DNA of 64,000 nt from Peribacillus sp044761665 (GTDB lineage Bacteria; Bacillota; Bacilli; Bacillales; DSM-1321), in assembly GCF_044761665.1 (NCBI RefSeq), contig NZ_JBIWCW010000011.1, positions 1 to 64,000 on the forward strand, written 5' to 3'. Every line of letters starts with the position of its first letter. Position 1 is the first letter of the stretch. Below the pieces are notes generated by a model. That model ran no database searches. It was given only the letters and a program-made list of their open reading frames with translations, and had not been told where the DNA came from. A program made the position numbers and the translations under genes. This document shows positions 42,284-51,579 of this stretch, piece by piece.

Positions 42284-42390
42284 GCTGAACATGAAAAATC
42301 ATGTCAACAAAGCCGATGAATGTCTCCATTCACGTAATGACGACTTTGTTTTAGGGCGAACCCTAACGCTACTCCCCTTTGATTAAAGGA
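42284..42390 (-). promoter_or_regulatory. yybP-ykoY Mn2+ riboswitch
   Basis: Minus strand shows the family core AAAGGGGAGTAGC, then a GTTAGGG/CCCTAA stem, and the closing GCTTTGTTGACATGA segment. Sequence, order and position before a TerC gene all fit the Mn2+-sensing yybP-ykoY class. Confidence 0.93.
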
Positions 42391-42444
42391 AAATCAGATA
42401 TTAAGTATATTAAGTAGTATACGTGTTAATGGTAAAAAGAACAA

Positions 42445-44007
42445 TCATTTTTTCGTTTTTTCTTTGGAAATCCTTAATAAGTGCATATATTCCTTACCAA
42501 ATTGAATCCAATTCGTTTTAGCTGAAAAATAGTGTTGGAACAGCGATAAAAACCTTGGGTATTTCCCTTCATACGGATACCACTGGATTTCCGAATTCTT
42601 TTTCCCTTTATCCACCATGATTGCTTTTTCATGACAGAAAATTCGCATACCCTGTTCTCCATGATAACGTCCGATACCACTTTGTTTTGCGCCGCCAAAT
42701 GGCAGGCCATGATTGGCAACCGTGATCAAAACATCATTAATGGTAACCGCCCCCGTCACTATTTGGCAGGCAACCCGATTGGCTTTCTCCTCATCCATGC
42801 TCCAAACGCTTGAATTAAGTCCATATTGGCTCTCATTCGCAAGATGAATCGCCTCTTCTTCACTATCGAATGGGACGATGGGAAGAATTGGACCGAATGT
42901 TTCCTCATTCATGATTTTCATTGAATGATCGACATTAGATAGTATAGTCGGTGGGATGAAATAGGTTTGTCCAGATTTCCAGTCATTCGGTTTGCTACCG
43001 GATTCGATTACGGCTCCCTTATTCAGTGCGTCATCAAGGTGCTCTGCAACAATATCAAGCTGTGCAGGGAACGTCATCGAACCAACATCGTCTGTCAATT
43101 GTGTACCCTGCCTTAAAGCATTCGCCTTTTCTTTAAGCAAGGACAAGAATTCCTTATACACCGACCTTTCCACATATACCCTTTCAACACTCATGCAGAC
43201 CTGTCCACTGTTGGTAAAAGCTCCCCACAATGCCCCATTCACAGCACGTTCCAAGTTTGCGTCCCCGAATACGATCACCGGGTCCTTGCCCCCAAGCTCA
43301 AGGGTGGTGGGGATTAATTGTTTAGCAGCGACTTCACCGATAATTTTACCTGTTCTTACAGAACCAGTGAAAAATATATAATCCGGTTTTTGTTCCGTTA
43401 ATGCTGCACCAAGTTCTTTCCCACCATGCGCAAATTGAATGACCCCATCGGGAAATCCAGCTTCTTGAAACAAGTCATCCATGTTCACTCCTACTAAAGG
43501 CGTTACTTCCGAAGGTTTGGAAATAACCGTATTTCCTCCAACTAAAGCATTCAGAATGGGCACCATCGCCAGTTGGAATGGATAATTCCAAGGTGAGATG
43601 ACGAGTACGGTCCCTCTCGGCATATAGTCAATGAAAGATTTCTTTCCGATTAGCATTAATGGTGTGGTTGCCTTTTGTCTCGAAAGGGCTTTCCTTGCAT
43701 GTTTTTCAATATGCTTGATTGCATCGATCGTTGGCATTATATCAGCGACCAAGGCTTCAATCTTGACCTTCCCGGTATCCTTCGATATAGTTTCTGCTAT
43801 CTCATCCATCTTTTCAACCATCAGTAATCGAAGGCGCTTTAAATATTTCAAGCGTTCATCGATAGATAGTTTTGACCAAGACACAAAAGCCTGCCTTGAT
43901 TTTGTATATAGTTTAGGAATGGATTCCATTGGGGTTTCATCCAGCTCGGCAATCATCTCCCCGGTTGCCGGAGAGTATACTTCCCACTTTTCATGTAACT
44001 CTTCCAT
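42445..44007 (-). CDS. Aldehyde dehydrogenase (class 3-like)
   Basis: A 520-residue NAD(P) aldehyde dehydrogenase: Asn141 (SPWNYPF), Glu237 (LELGGKDP), catalytic Cys271 (SGQVCMS). The C-terminal extension after about 470 (basic/aromatic, WIQFGKEYMHLLRISKEK) resembles membrane-touching tails of class 3 fatty aldehyde dehydrogenases. AAGGGG ribosome site. It follows the reductase-like gene by 16 bases, so both form one operon and probably act on the same aldehyde. Confidence 0.9.
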   Translation of the reverse strand: MEELHEKWEVYSPATGEMIAELDETPMESIPKLYTKSRQAFVSWSKLSIDERLKYLKRLRLLMVEKMDEIAETISKDTGKVKIEALVADIMPTIDAIKHIEKHARKALSRQKATTPLMLIGKKSFIDYMPRGTVLVISPWNYPFQLAMVPILNALVGGNTVISKPSEVTPLVGVNMDDLFQEAGFPDGVIQFAHGGKELGAALTEQKPDYIFFTGSVRTGKIIGEVAAKQLIPTTLELGGKDPVIVFGDANLERAVNGALWGAFTNSGQVCMSVERVYVERSVYKEFLSLLKEKANALRQGTQLTDDVGSMTFPAQLDIVAEHLDDALNKGAVIESGSKPNDWKSGQTYFIPPTILSNVDHSMKIMNEETFGPILPIVPFDSEEEAIHLANESQYGLNSSVWSMDEEKANRVACQIVTGAVTINDVLITVANHGLPFGGAKQSGIGRYHGEQGMRIFCHEKAIMVDKGKKNSEIQWYPYEGKYPRFLSLFQHYFSAKTNWIQFGKEYMHLLRISKEKTKK

Positions 44008-44023
44008 AACTTTTCCCCTTGCT

Positions 44024-45124
44024 TCACCTTATTTTTATTTGGTATCTTTTTTCATTCTTGTATTTTAAATAAAACTCGACCATGGCTGGCACACCTTCTC
44101 TGAAATCCGGGCAAATGATTCCTGACCCTGCTAAATCCTTTTGGGCTTCAGTACAATCGAATCGCCCCTGCCAGGTGAAGTATTCCAATGCTTCTTTTTC
44201 GACACCTAAATAGGCTCGTACAGGACGAATCGATAAAAAAGCCTGACTTAATGCCATTGGCACGTGGCCTTTTGGTTTTTTCTTATATAATTCACCGACA
44301 AAAAGTTCATATATTTCTGTGGCCTTACACGGATTGGGATCGGTCAGATGATACGTCTTCCCCACCCCATCTTTATATAATGCCAGATAAGCCGTTGCCT
44401 GTATAATATAATCGACCGGTACCAGGTTGACGACTGTCTCCCTTTCCGACGAGATATACGGATATATGGGGAGAAAACTTAGACGATCGAGAAAATTGAG
44501 GATGAAATATGGTCCGTCAAATTTGATGGTTTGTCCCGTTTTGGAATGTCCTTTGACAATTCCTGGCCGGATGATTGTGATCGGCACTTCGCTTTTCAAT
44601 TCCTCGACTAACACTTCTGCATCATATTTCGTCCGCTCATAATGGTTCTTGAAGCTTTTGGGAAGTAAAAGTTCGTGCTCGTACAAATTGCCTTCTCGAT
44701 TTCCAGCAACGTAAGCTGTACTAAAATACGTATATCGTTTCAGGTTGCTTATGCCCTTAACCCACTCATTCACATGCTTTGTACCCACGACATTGACAAG
44801 CTGGGCAATTTTTTCCGGGACAGCTAAATCATATATCGCCGCCAGATGAAAGACATGTGTAATCTTTTTATGAAGAATTTGAATCACCTCGGCGGAAATA
44901 TTAAGATTCTCCTTCGTTATGTCACCTATTATCAACTCGAAATCCACCTTTGTTCCATCGAGCTCACTTTCTATCTCTTTGATATCCGCTTCCGCTTTTA
45001 CCATTTGATCGGGTAATACGAGCAAATAGATTTTATTGGCTGCTTCATCCCTTTTTAACAGCTCCCTAATCAGCTGATTGCTTATAAAACCCGGGAAGCC
45101 AGTAAAGAAGTATACATGATTCAT
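44024..45124 (-). CDS. NAD_binding_4 (male-sterility type) reductase/epimerase-like protein
   Basis: A 366-residue extended SDR. It opens YFFTGFPGFIS (cofactor loop), has HLAAIYD, an FSTAYVAGNREG segment, and YERTKYDAE with the YxxxK pair. This is the fatty acyl-CoA reductase-like (NAD_binding_4) branch. With the following aldehyde dehydrogenase it may interconvert acyl, aldehyde and alcohol forms of a lipid; substrate unknown. AAGGGGGG ribosome site. Confidence 0.82.
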   Translation of the reverse strand: MNHVYFFTGFPGFISNQLIRELLKRDEAANKIYLLVLPDQMVKAEADIKEIESELDGTKVDFELIIGDITKENLNISAEVIQILHKKITHVFHLAAIYDLAVPEKIAQLVNVVGTKHVNEWVKGISNLKRYTYFSTAYVAGNREGNLYEHELLLPKSFKNHYERTKYDAEVLVEELKSEVPITIIRPGIVKGHSKTGQTIKFDGPYFILNFLDRLSFLPIYPYISSERETVVNLVPVDYIIQATAYLALYKDGVGKTYHLTDPNPCKATEIYELFVGELYKKKPKGHVPMALSQAFLSIRPVRAYLGVEKEALEYFTWQGRFDCTEAQKDLAGSGIICPDFREGVPAMVEFYLKYKNEKRYQIKIR

Positions 45125-45410
45125 GATTATCCCCCCTTGTATTTCTTGATTGTAATTTATTTTACAAATTATTACTATTTATACATCAACAAAAGGAAAT
45201 ATATTTTGTTTTTGAAAGGATAATCATCATTGGTAGCGAACTTCTTTCTTAAGGAAGGATCATGGATTCGTGTTGGTAGTTTCTTCGGTTAAATATATTA
45301 CGTTCATTACTTTTTGGTTAAATTCTACTTATTAAATAAAATTATTATCTATCTAGCCGATTTTCCGTTACTATATAAGAAGGCGAATTTTTCGCGCATA
45401 CATATTCGAG
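45125..45410. other. AT-rich divergent promoter region
   Basis: About 290 bases between two divergent operons. No operator or RNA element recognised. Confidence 0.4.
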
Positions 45411-45422
45411 GTGAGCGCACAA

Positions 45423-46619
45423 GTGAAAAGAATTATTAAAGCATATGACTTCCCCATTTTCATCGCAGTCATATTACTCTGTCTATTCGGTTTAGTCATG
45501 ATTTATAGTTCGAGCATGATTACTGCAGTTGCTCGATACGGCCAGCCCATGGATTTCTTCTTTGAGAAACAAAAAATGGCCTTTATAATCTCATTCATAG
45601 CCATGGTTGTGACGATGATTCTACCTTATAAAATGTACAAGCACAAAACATTTTTAATGAGTATGATGTTCGGGATGGCAGGTATCCTTTTGCTTCTCTT
45701 CATCTTCGGCCATACGGCAGGTAATGCCACAAGCTGGTTTAAATTAGGGACAAGTTCTATTCAGCCAGCTGAATTCTCTAAGCTGGCCATGATCATTTAC
45801 CTGGCAGCCATGTATGGTAAAAAGCAGGATAAAATCAATAGCATTGATAAAGCCGTCATACCTCCTATTGTCTTTCTAGTTGGTATTTGTTTTTTAATAG
45901 GCATCCAACCTGATTATGGAACGGCAGCCGTCATATTCCTTATTGCAGGGACGATGGTGCTTTCATCTGGCATGTCTCTACAAAGTATCTTTAAACTTTC
46001 AATACTGACAATGATATTAATTGGTATTGTTGCTTTAGGCGTACTAGTGACAGGGAATTTTTCCAGTATTTTCTCTGAAAACAAAGTATCCCGGTTTACC
46101 GGATTCGCTGATCCATTTGGTACAGCAGGAGCAGATGGGTATCAGCTTGTGAATTCCTTATTTGCGATCGGTTCTGGTGGCATTACGGGAGTCGGACTTG
46201 GAGACAGTGTTCAAAAATATGGATACCTTCCCGAATCTCATACCGATTTCATTATGGCAATCATAGCGGAAGAGCTAGGAATATTTGGCGTGGCTTTCGT
46301 CCTTCTGATACTTGGTTTCATTGTCTTAAGGGGCTTTATCCTGTCTGCAAAATGCAAAGACCCATTCGGAAGCCTGCTCTTGATTGGCATTTCTTCCATG
46401 ATTGGAATTCAAGTGGGTATTAATGTCGGCGGAGTGACTGGGCTTATTCCAATCACTGGGATTACCCTCCCGTTTATAAGCTATGGTGGTTCATCCTTGC
46501 TTCTACTTATGCTTTCAATGGGGATTTATCAAAATGTTGTGATGCGAATGAATTTACTTGAACAAAAAGAGAAATTCATGTCGACGGTTCCAACTGAAGA
46601 CATTATCTCTTCAAAATAA
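45423..46619 (+). CDS. SEDS-family protein (FtsW/RodA/SpoVE)
   Basis: A 398-residue ten-helix SEDS peptidoglycan polymerase. GIQPDYGTAAV, the GYQLVNSLFAIGSGGITGVGLG loop, PESHTDFIMAIIAEELG with the catalytic-type Asp, and PFISYGGSS are hallmarks. Such enzymes polymerise lipid II with a class B PBP partner; no PBP is nearby, so I cannot say whether it is FtsW, RodA or a sporulation paralogue. GAGGTGA before GTG 45423 is preferred over GTG 45411, which overlaps the ribosome site. Confidence 0.88.
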   Translation: MKRIIKAYDFPIFIAVILLCLFGLVMIYSSSMITAVARYGQPMDFFFEKQKMAFIISFIAMVVTMILPYKMYKHKTFLMSMMFGMAGILLLLFIFGHTAGNATSWFKLGTSSIQPAEFSKLAMIIYLAAMYGKKQDKINSIDKAVIPPIVFLVGICFLIGIQPDYGTAAVIFLIAGTMVLSSGMSLQSIFKLSILTMILIGIVALGVLVTGNFSSIFSENKVSRFTGFADPFGTAGADGYQLVNSLFAIGSGGITGVGLGDSVQKYGYLPESHTDFIMAIIAEELGIFGVAFVLLILGFIVLRGFILSAKCKDPFGSLLLIGISSMIGIQVGINVGGVTGLIPITGITLPFISYGGSSLLLLMLSMGIYQNVVMRMNLLEQKEKFMSTVPTEDIISSK

Positions 46620-46638
46620 TATGTATTCATGTAAAAAA

Positions 46639-46690
46639 AGGCTGTCCCAAAATTCATTAACCATGATTTTTGAGATAGCCTCTCTTTATG
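46639..46690 (+). terminator. Terminator of the SEDS gene
   Basis: Imperfect stem AGGCTGTCcCAAAA/TTTTTGAGATAGCCT followed by CTCTTTATG; weak T-tract. Confidence 0.65.
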
Positions 46691-46705
46691 TTAAGAAGGT
46701 TTGTA

Positions 46706-46724
46706 GTTAACGATTATCATTAAT
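46706..46724 (+). promoter_or_regulatory. Fur-box-like sequence before a small orphan frame
   Basis: GTTAACGATTATCATTAAT; its reverse complement matches about 15 of 19 Fur consensus positions by eye. It lies 60 bases ahead of a 41-codon frame. Inferred only. Confidence 0.3.
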
Positions 46725-46784
46725 ATATTTGTGACTATAATTAATAATATGAGGTTGTTAAAGTCACTGTTAATTACGCGTTAG

Positions 46785-46910
46785 GTGAATGCTGTTTCTC
46801 TGCAGCCGCTGGACATAGAAATGGAGGACATTGATATCAATGACTACATTGACAAGCTGGTAGCAAATGAATGGCGTATAGCATCAAAAGATGAATTATT
46901 ACTTAACTAA
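46785..46910 (+). CDS. Small acidic orphan frame, possibly a gene remnant
   Basis: Forty-one codons from GTG: VNAVSLQPLDIEMEDIDIND, then YIDKLVANEWRIASKDELLLN. No good ribosome site; composition (Asp/Glu/Ile-rich, aromatic) looks protein-like rather than random. It may be the C-terminal tail of a lost gene. Not recognised. Confidence 0.3.
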   Translation: MNAVSLQPLDIEMEDIDINDYIDKLVANEWRIASKDELLLN

Positions 46911-46940
46911 ATTACTTTCCAGAAAAAATACTAAAAAAGA

Positions 46941-46987
46941 AGAACAGGTGAAGAAAAACAAATAGTTTTTCTTCACCTGTTCTGTTT
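46941..46987. terminator. Long bidirectional terminator
   Basis: Perfect 19-bp stem beginning AGAACAGGTGAAGAAAAAC, 5-base loop, T-tract GTTTTAG on plus; also serves the leftward nhaC gene. Confidence 0.85.
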
Positions 46988-47013
46988 TAGGAGAATATTA
47001 GATATCCCTTTTT

Positions 47014-48396
47014 TCACTTATTATAATGAATCCCGATTTTTGTAAAACCACTGATCAAACTTAGCAATGGACAGAGCAGACAGAAGAAAGCAAATGGTGC
47101 ATAGTCCATTGTCGAAACACCTAATACCTGTGTCAAAAAGACCCCACATACTCCCCAGGGAACTAGTGGATTCACAACGGTTCCCGAGTCTTCGAGAACC
47201 CGTGCCAACGTTTTAGGCTGTAACCCCATATCATCATACTTTTGCTGAAACGTCTTTCCCGGAAGCAACACCGATAGATACTGTTCTCCAACAAGGAAGT
47301 TAACACTGATTCCTGTGAAAACCGTGGCTGAAATTAATTTTGAAACACTAGTCAACGAATCTTGAATGCTGTTTAATATGGATGGGATAATACCCAATTC
47401 AAATAATAGCCCACCCATGGCCAATGCCAATAACACTAGTGAAATGGAGAACATCATGCTTTCAATGCCGCCCCGCGATAAAATGGAATCCAGTTGTTCC
47501 ATTCCACTATCAAGGACGAAGCCGCTAAATAGTATATCCGCTAGTTTCGGAATGGAAAGCCCTGGCGTTTGTATAAGTGCAATGATGGCTGCGGAAACGA
47601 TACCTGCCGCTAAAGTGGGAATCGCTGATATCTTTTTAATTGCCAGACCTAAAACAATTACAAAGGGAAGCAAACTCCACAAACTTATATTCGTTTCCTT
47701 TTCCAAGATACGGCTCATCACTTCAATTTCCTCTATCCGGGCAATTTTAATGTCAGGAGAAAGAAAGAAAAAGATAACAAGCGTGATGACGAACCCTGGA
47801 ATGGTTGTCCAAAGCATATTTTTAATATGCTCAAATAAGGCTACTCCGACGGTTTCAGAGGCAAGGTTCGTCGTATCGGATAGCGGAGACATTTTATCCC
47901 CTAGGAATGCGCCCGAAATAATGGCACCCGCAGTGATAGCTAACGATAAATCCATTGCCGCCGCCATTCCGATGAAAGCCACCCCTATTGTTGCCGAAGT
48001 GGTGAGCGAGCTCCCTATGCACAGCCCTAGCAGCGAAGTCACCAAAAAGGTCACAGCATAAAAGGATTGACCAGAAATCCAGTCAAATCCATAATACATG
48101 ATGGTAGGGATGGTCCCGCTCGCCATCCAGATTGAAATTAACATGCCGATAAAAAAGAAAATGTAGATGGCTCCCATGCCAGAGACCGCCCCTTTAACGA
48201 TGGCCGACTCCATGATTGAGAAAGGTAGCTTCTTTATTTTCCCATAAACAAATAAAAAAAGGATGGCCGCAATAATCGGGATATGCGGATCCAAACCATA
48301 ATGTATAATTCCAGTCGCGATAATCAATAAAAGAACGGCCAAAACACCTAGTGCCTCAGGCAATGAGAGTTTTAGCTTGGCATCTTCCAGACGCAT
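47014..48396 (-). CDS. nhaC: NhaC-family Na+/H+ antiporter
   Basis: About 460 residues, twelve or so helices. LSPDIKIARIEEIEVM loop, GAIISGAFLGDKMSPLSDTT and FSISLVLLALAMGGLLFELG are typical NhaC features; the DKMSPLSDTTNLA stretch is the likely ion site. Family members expel Na+ for H+ (or malate/lactate exchange). GGGGA stands 8 bases before ATG 48396, and family members start near LSLPEAL; the GTG at 48441 is less likely. Confidence 0.9.
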   Translation of the reverse strand: MRLEDAKLKLSLPEALGVLAVLLLIIATGIIHYGLDPHIPIIAAILFLFVYGKIKKLPFSIMESAIVKGAVSGMGAIYIFFFIGMLISIWMASGTIPTIMYYGFDWISGQSFYAVTFLVTSLLGLCIGSSLTTSATIGVAFIGMAAAMDLSLAITAGAIISGAFLGDKMSPLSDTTNLASETVGVALFEHIKNMLWTTIPGFVITLVIFFFLSPDIKIARIEEIEVMSRILEKETNISLWSLLPFVIVLGLAIKKISAIPTLAAGIVSAAIIALIQTPGLSIPKLADILFSGFVLDSGMEQLDSILSRGGIESMMFSISLVLLALAMGGLLFELGIIPSILNSIQDSLTSVSKLISATVFTGISVNFLVGEQYLSVLLPGKTFQQKYDDMGLQPKTLARVLEDSGTVVNPLVPWGVCGVFLTQVLGVSTMDYAPFAFFCLLCPLLSLISGFTKIGIHYNK

Positions 48397-48640
48397 GATC
48401 TGATTCCCCACTTTCAAGTTGCTGCTAAGATTCACTTCCACTTAAACGCTTTTAAGCGCTAAAGAATAGGCTTAATATATATGAGTTTCTGAAAATTGTC
48501 AAAGGAATATTATTCTATACCTAATAAAAAAGTCCTATGGACTTTAATAAACTAGATAATCCACGATTAATTCATACTATTTTCACTCAACAAAAGGAAT
48601 TGGTTACATATAAATATTTCTAAGGTACCAACAGGGCTAT

Positions 48641-48674
48641 AAAAAAAAGCCCGTGTAAAAAACGCACGGGCTTT
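48641..48674 (-). terminator. Terminator of prfC
   Basis: Stem AAAGCCCGTG/CACGGGCTTT with a 9-base loop, T8 on the minus strand. Confidence 0.93.
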
Positions 48675-48678
48675 ACCA

Positions 48679-50253
48679 TTATTTCATATCCATTGGGTTA
48701 TATAATGTCACATCTGGGTTCTTATCCTGGAACCAACGTAGTGCGAATTCATTTTCAAACAAAAATGCATATTTATCATAACGGTCCTTAACAAGTATGC
48801 TTCTAGAACTGTGCAGGTTTTCATCGAGTTTTTCATCTTCTGCCCAACGGGTGATCTTGCTACCCATACGCTCCATCATGACCTCGACATTGTATTCGTT
48901 TCTCATCCGATGCTCGAATACTTCAAATTGAAGTTGACCCACGGCACCAAGAAGATATTCTTCCATACGAACCGTTTTGAATAGCTGAATGGCACCTTCT
49001 TGGACCAGTTGGTTAATGCCTTTATGAAAATGTTTCTGCTTCATTACGTTTTTAGCCGTTACCCGCATGAAAAGCTCAGGGGTAAACTGAGGTAAACGTT
49101 CAAATTGATACATATCTTTACTTGTCGTAATCGTATCACCAATTTGATAATTCCCAGTATCGTACAGCCCAATAATATCTCCGCTTACCGCTTCATTAAC
49201 CGTGTTCCGGTCATCCGCCATGAATTGGGTAGAAGACGAAAGATTGATCGGTTTACCTGTTCTACTCAAGTTCACATTCATTCCCCGCTCAAATTTCCCT
49301 GAACAGATACGAAGGAAAGCAATCCGGTCACGGTGTTTCGGATTCATGTTCGCTTGAATCTTGAAAATGAATCCGGAAAATTCTTCACTAACAGGATTCA
49401 CTTCACCTGAAGTAGTCATACGGGCTTGTGGCTCAGGTGCAAACTGCAGATAAGCATCTAAAAATGTTTGTACACCGAATGCCGTCAGGGCACTACCGAA
49501 AAATACGGGACTTAATTGACCATTAGCAATTCTCTCTTCCGAGAACTGGTTTCCGGCTTCCGTCAATAGCATGATTTCTTCTAATGTTTGCTCATATAAC
49601 GGTGATTCCTTCAGTATATGGTCTCCATCAAGTTCACCTTCGTCATTCAAAGTAAGGTAACGTTCCGGACCTTCCGTCTTGAATTGTTCGATGCGGTTAT
49701 TGAATCGATCGTAAATCCCGACGAAATCTTTCCCCATCCCGATTGGCCAGTTCATTGGATATGTTTCAATACCTAGCACTTCCTCAAGTTCGGCAAGCAG
49801 TTCAAGCGGCATTTTTCCTTGGCGGTCCATTTTATTGATGAAAGTAAAAATCGGAATGCCTCTCATCCGACACACTTTGAACAATTTAACCGTTTGGTCT
49901 TCAATCCCTTTTGCCGAATCGATGATCATCACGGCACTGTCGACAGCCATCAGTGTACGGTACGTATCTTCACTGAAATCTTGGTGACCTGGTGTATCCA
50001 GGATATTCACGCGAAAATCATCATAATCAAATTGCATGACCGAAGATGTCACGGAGATTCCCCGTTGCTTTTCAATCTCCATCCAGTCACTTGTCGCATA
50101 TTTCCCTGTTTTTCTAGCCTTTACCGTTCCGGCATCACGAATCGCGCCACCAAACAGCAGTAATTTCTCTGTTAATGTAGTTTTCCCGGCATCCGGGTGG
50201 GAGATTATCGCAAAGGTCCGTCTAGAATGGACCTCATCTTTTAAAGTAGGCAT
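48679..50253 (-). CDS. prfC: Peptide chain release factor 3
   Basis: A 524-residue translational GTPase: G1 SHPDAGKTTLT (about 18-28), G2-like RGISVTSSVMQF, G3 DTPGHQDFSEDT, G4 NKMDR. The RF3-specific C-terminal domains follow. RF3 removes RF1/RF2 from the ribosome after termination. RF3 is not found in all Bacilli (B. subtilis 168 lacks a clear copy, as I recall), so it marks the lineage. AAAGGA ribosome site. Single gene. Confidence 0.93.
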   Translation of the reverse strand: MPTLKDEVHSRRTFAIISHPDAGKTTLTEKLLLFGGAIRDAGTVKARKTGKYATSDWMEIEKQRGISVTSSVMQFDYDDFRVNILDTPGHQDFSEDTYRTLMAVDSAVMIIDSAKGIEDQTVKLFKVCRMRGIPIFTFINKMDRQGKMPLELLAELEEVLGIETYPMNWPIGMGKDFVGIYDRFNNRIEQFKTEGPERYLTLNDEGELDGDHILKESPLYEQTLEEIMLLTEAGNQFSEERIANGQLSPVFFGSALTAFGVQTFLDAYLQFAPEPQARMTTSGEVNPVSEEFSGFIFKIQANMNPKHRDRIAFLRICSGKFERGMNVNLSRTGKPINLSSSTQFMADDRNTVNEAVSGDIIGLYDTGNYQIGDTITTSKDMYQFERLPQFTPELFMRVTAKNVMKQKHFHKGINQLVQEGAIQLFKTVRMEEYLLGAVGQLQFEVFEHRMRNEYNVEVMMERMGSKITRWAEDEKLDENLHSSRSILVKDRYDKYAFLFENEFALRWFQDKNPDVTLYNPMDMK

Positions 50254-50510
50254 AATATGTTCCTTTCATTATTGGAATTGTCACTTAGCATTTATAGAGA
50301 ACCTAATTGGTTTTTTTACATTGGAATGTCAACCTTTCTTAGTTATGTAAAAGTCTTGACCCTACAAAATATATATACGAAAAATATATCATAAGGCTTA
50401 TACCTTCGCTACCCGGCATCCATTTCAATCAACCTTACTATTTTAACACGATATGAACGAAAGATGTAGGGGTGAATGAACCCAGGAATTGAAAGGGGCA
50501 ATAAAAAACA

Positions 50511-50532
50511 AAAAGACGCTGTATCAGCGCCT
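50511..50532 (-). terminator. Terminator of the 41-codon gene
   Basis: GGCGCTG/CAGCGTC stem with ATA loop, then T5 on the minus strand. Confidence 0.8.
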
Positions 50533-50563
50533 TCTCCCCTGGTTCTTATAAGGTTGTTTGTTC

Positions 50564-50689
50564 TTAATAGTTACTTATCTTACAAGCCTTCATGGCTTTT
50601 TGATTACGCTTTTTTTTCCAACGTTTCTTGACTTCTTTAAAAATCAATGGAGCGGCAAAAATAACAGCTCGTTTCAGGAGTTTTTTCAT
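50564..50689 (-). CDS. Small basic peptide gene
   Basis: Forty-one codons: MKKLLKRAVIFAAPLIFKEV then KKRWKKKRNQKAMKACKISNY. Good ribosome site AAAGGATG and its own terminator support it. One hydrophobic stretch (about 8-18) followed by a very basic region suggests an amphipathic membrane-associated peptide. Too short to be listed by most gene callers. Function unknown. Confidence 0.65.
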   Translation of the reverse strand: MKKLLKRAVIFAAPLIFKEVKKRWKKKRNQKAMKACKISNY

Positions 50690-50977
50690 ATTCAATCATC
50701 CTTTCTTTTTTTCTTATACCCAAAGTGTCATCTATGAAAACTTATGACAGCAACAGCCTTCAGCTTAAATAAGCCTATTCTCATTTCCACTCCCCTCATC
50801 ATTGATTTTAGTACTACTGAGTTGAACCATCTTTCCAACCAGCCATCGAGACTGCAATAAATATTATGAAGCCCCCCGTGTAATCCCCCATACCATTACT
50901 TTTCCCATTAATAAGAATAAATTACGCACACACCGATATGGATGAAGGAAGGAATCGCAGAACCCTACATTAAACTA
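50690..50977. other. Intergenic region with a doubtful micro-ORF
   Basis: On the minus strand 50891-50814 reads MGDYTGGFIIFIAVSMAGWK and five more residues, shaped like small YjcZ-type hydrophobic spore peptides, but the ribosome site is poor. No other element seen here or in 50254-50510. Confidence 0.25.
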
Positions 50978-51020
50978 AAAGGGATACTCTCCAATTGCAT
51001 GAATTGGAGAGTATCCCTTT
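50978..51020. terminator. Terminator of the Ytr-like operon
   Basis: Perfect 19-bp stem starting AAAGGGATACTCTCCAATT with a 5-base loop, T-rich on both exits. Confidence 0.92.
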
Positions 51021-51026
51021 TTCTAT

Positions 51027-51560
51027 CTATGCAATTCCTTTGAGGAATAACTCATTCCTTAATTGCTTTCTGGCTCTATACAAATTGATTTTAACTGTCG
51101 CTTGCTTAATCTCGAGAACAGTGGCGATTTCCCGTTCTTTTAATCCGCCATTCACTTTCAGTAGCAATATTTCCCGTTGTTTCTGGGATAATTTAAATAA
51201 GAGATTGTTGATATCTTCTTTTAAAATCCATACATCCATTGGATTTTCCCCATCATTTTGGCGACATGGCTTGCTTTCCAACCAATCCACCATCTCCTGG
51301 TAGAGGACTTGACATCCCCGCTTTTGCTTACGCGAAAAATCAATGGCCGTTCTCGTCGCAATGCATGCTAACCATGGACCCATTTTCCCGTTATCCTTAA
51401 TCGTATCCAGTTTAGTATAGGCCTTTAAATAGGTTTCCTGCGTGATATCCTCTGCCAGATAGGGACATTTGATAATCGATAATGCGATGTAATAGATTCG
51501 CTTATAAAATGAATGATAAATCCAAGAAAAACCTTCCGATTCACTAAATTTCCCTTCCAT
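51027..51560 (-). CDS. ECF-type sigma factor, last gene of a Ytr-like ABC operon
   Basis: A 177-residue ECF sigma factor: region 2 YYIALSIIKCPYLAEDITQETYLK-type segment and WLACIATRTAIDFSRKQ, linker, region 4 LSQKQREILLLKVNGGLKER and VLEIKQATVKINLYRARKQL. It begins 19 bases after the permease stop, with GGGGGGATTTT before ATG, so it is co-transcribed with an ABC transporter and a GntR regulator. No anti-sigma gene follows. It may be held inactive by the membrane permease or simply controlled through the operon; both are guesses. Confidence 0.88.
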   Translation of the reverse strand: MEGKFSESEGFSWIYHSFYKRIYYIALSIIKCPYLAEDITQETYLKAYTKLDTIKDNGKMGPWLACIATRTAIDFSRKQKRGCQVLYQEMVDWLESKPCRQNDGENPMDVWILKEDINNLLFKLSQKQREILLLKVNGGLKEREIATVLEIKQATVKINLYRARKQLRNELFLKGIA

Positions 51561-51579
51561 AAAATCCCCCCCTTTTTAA

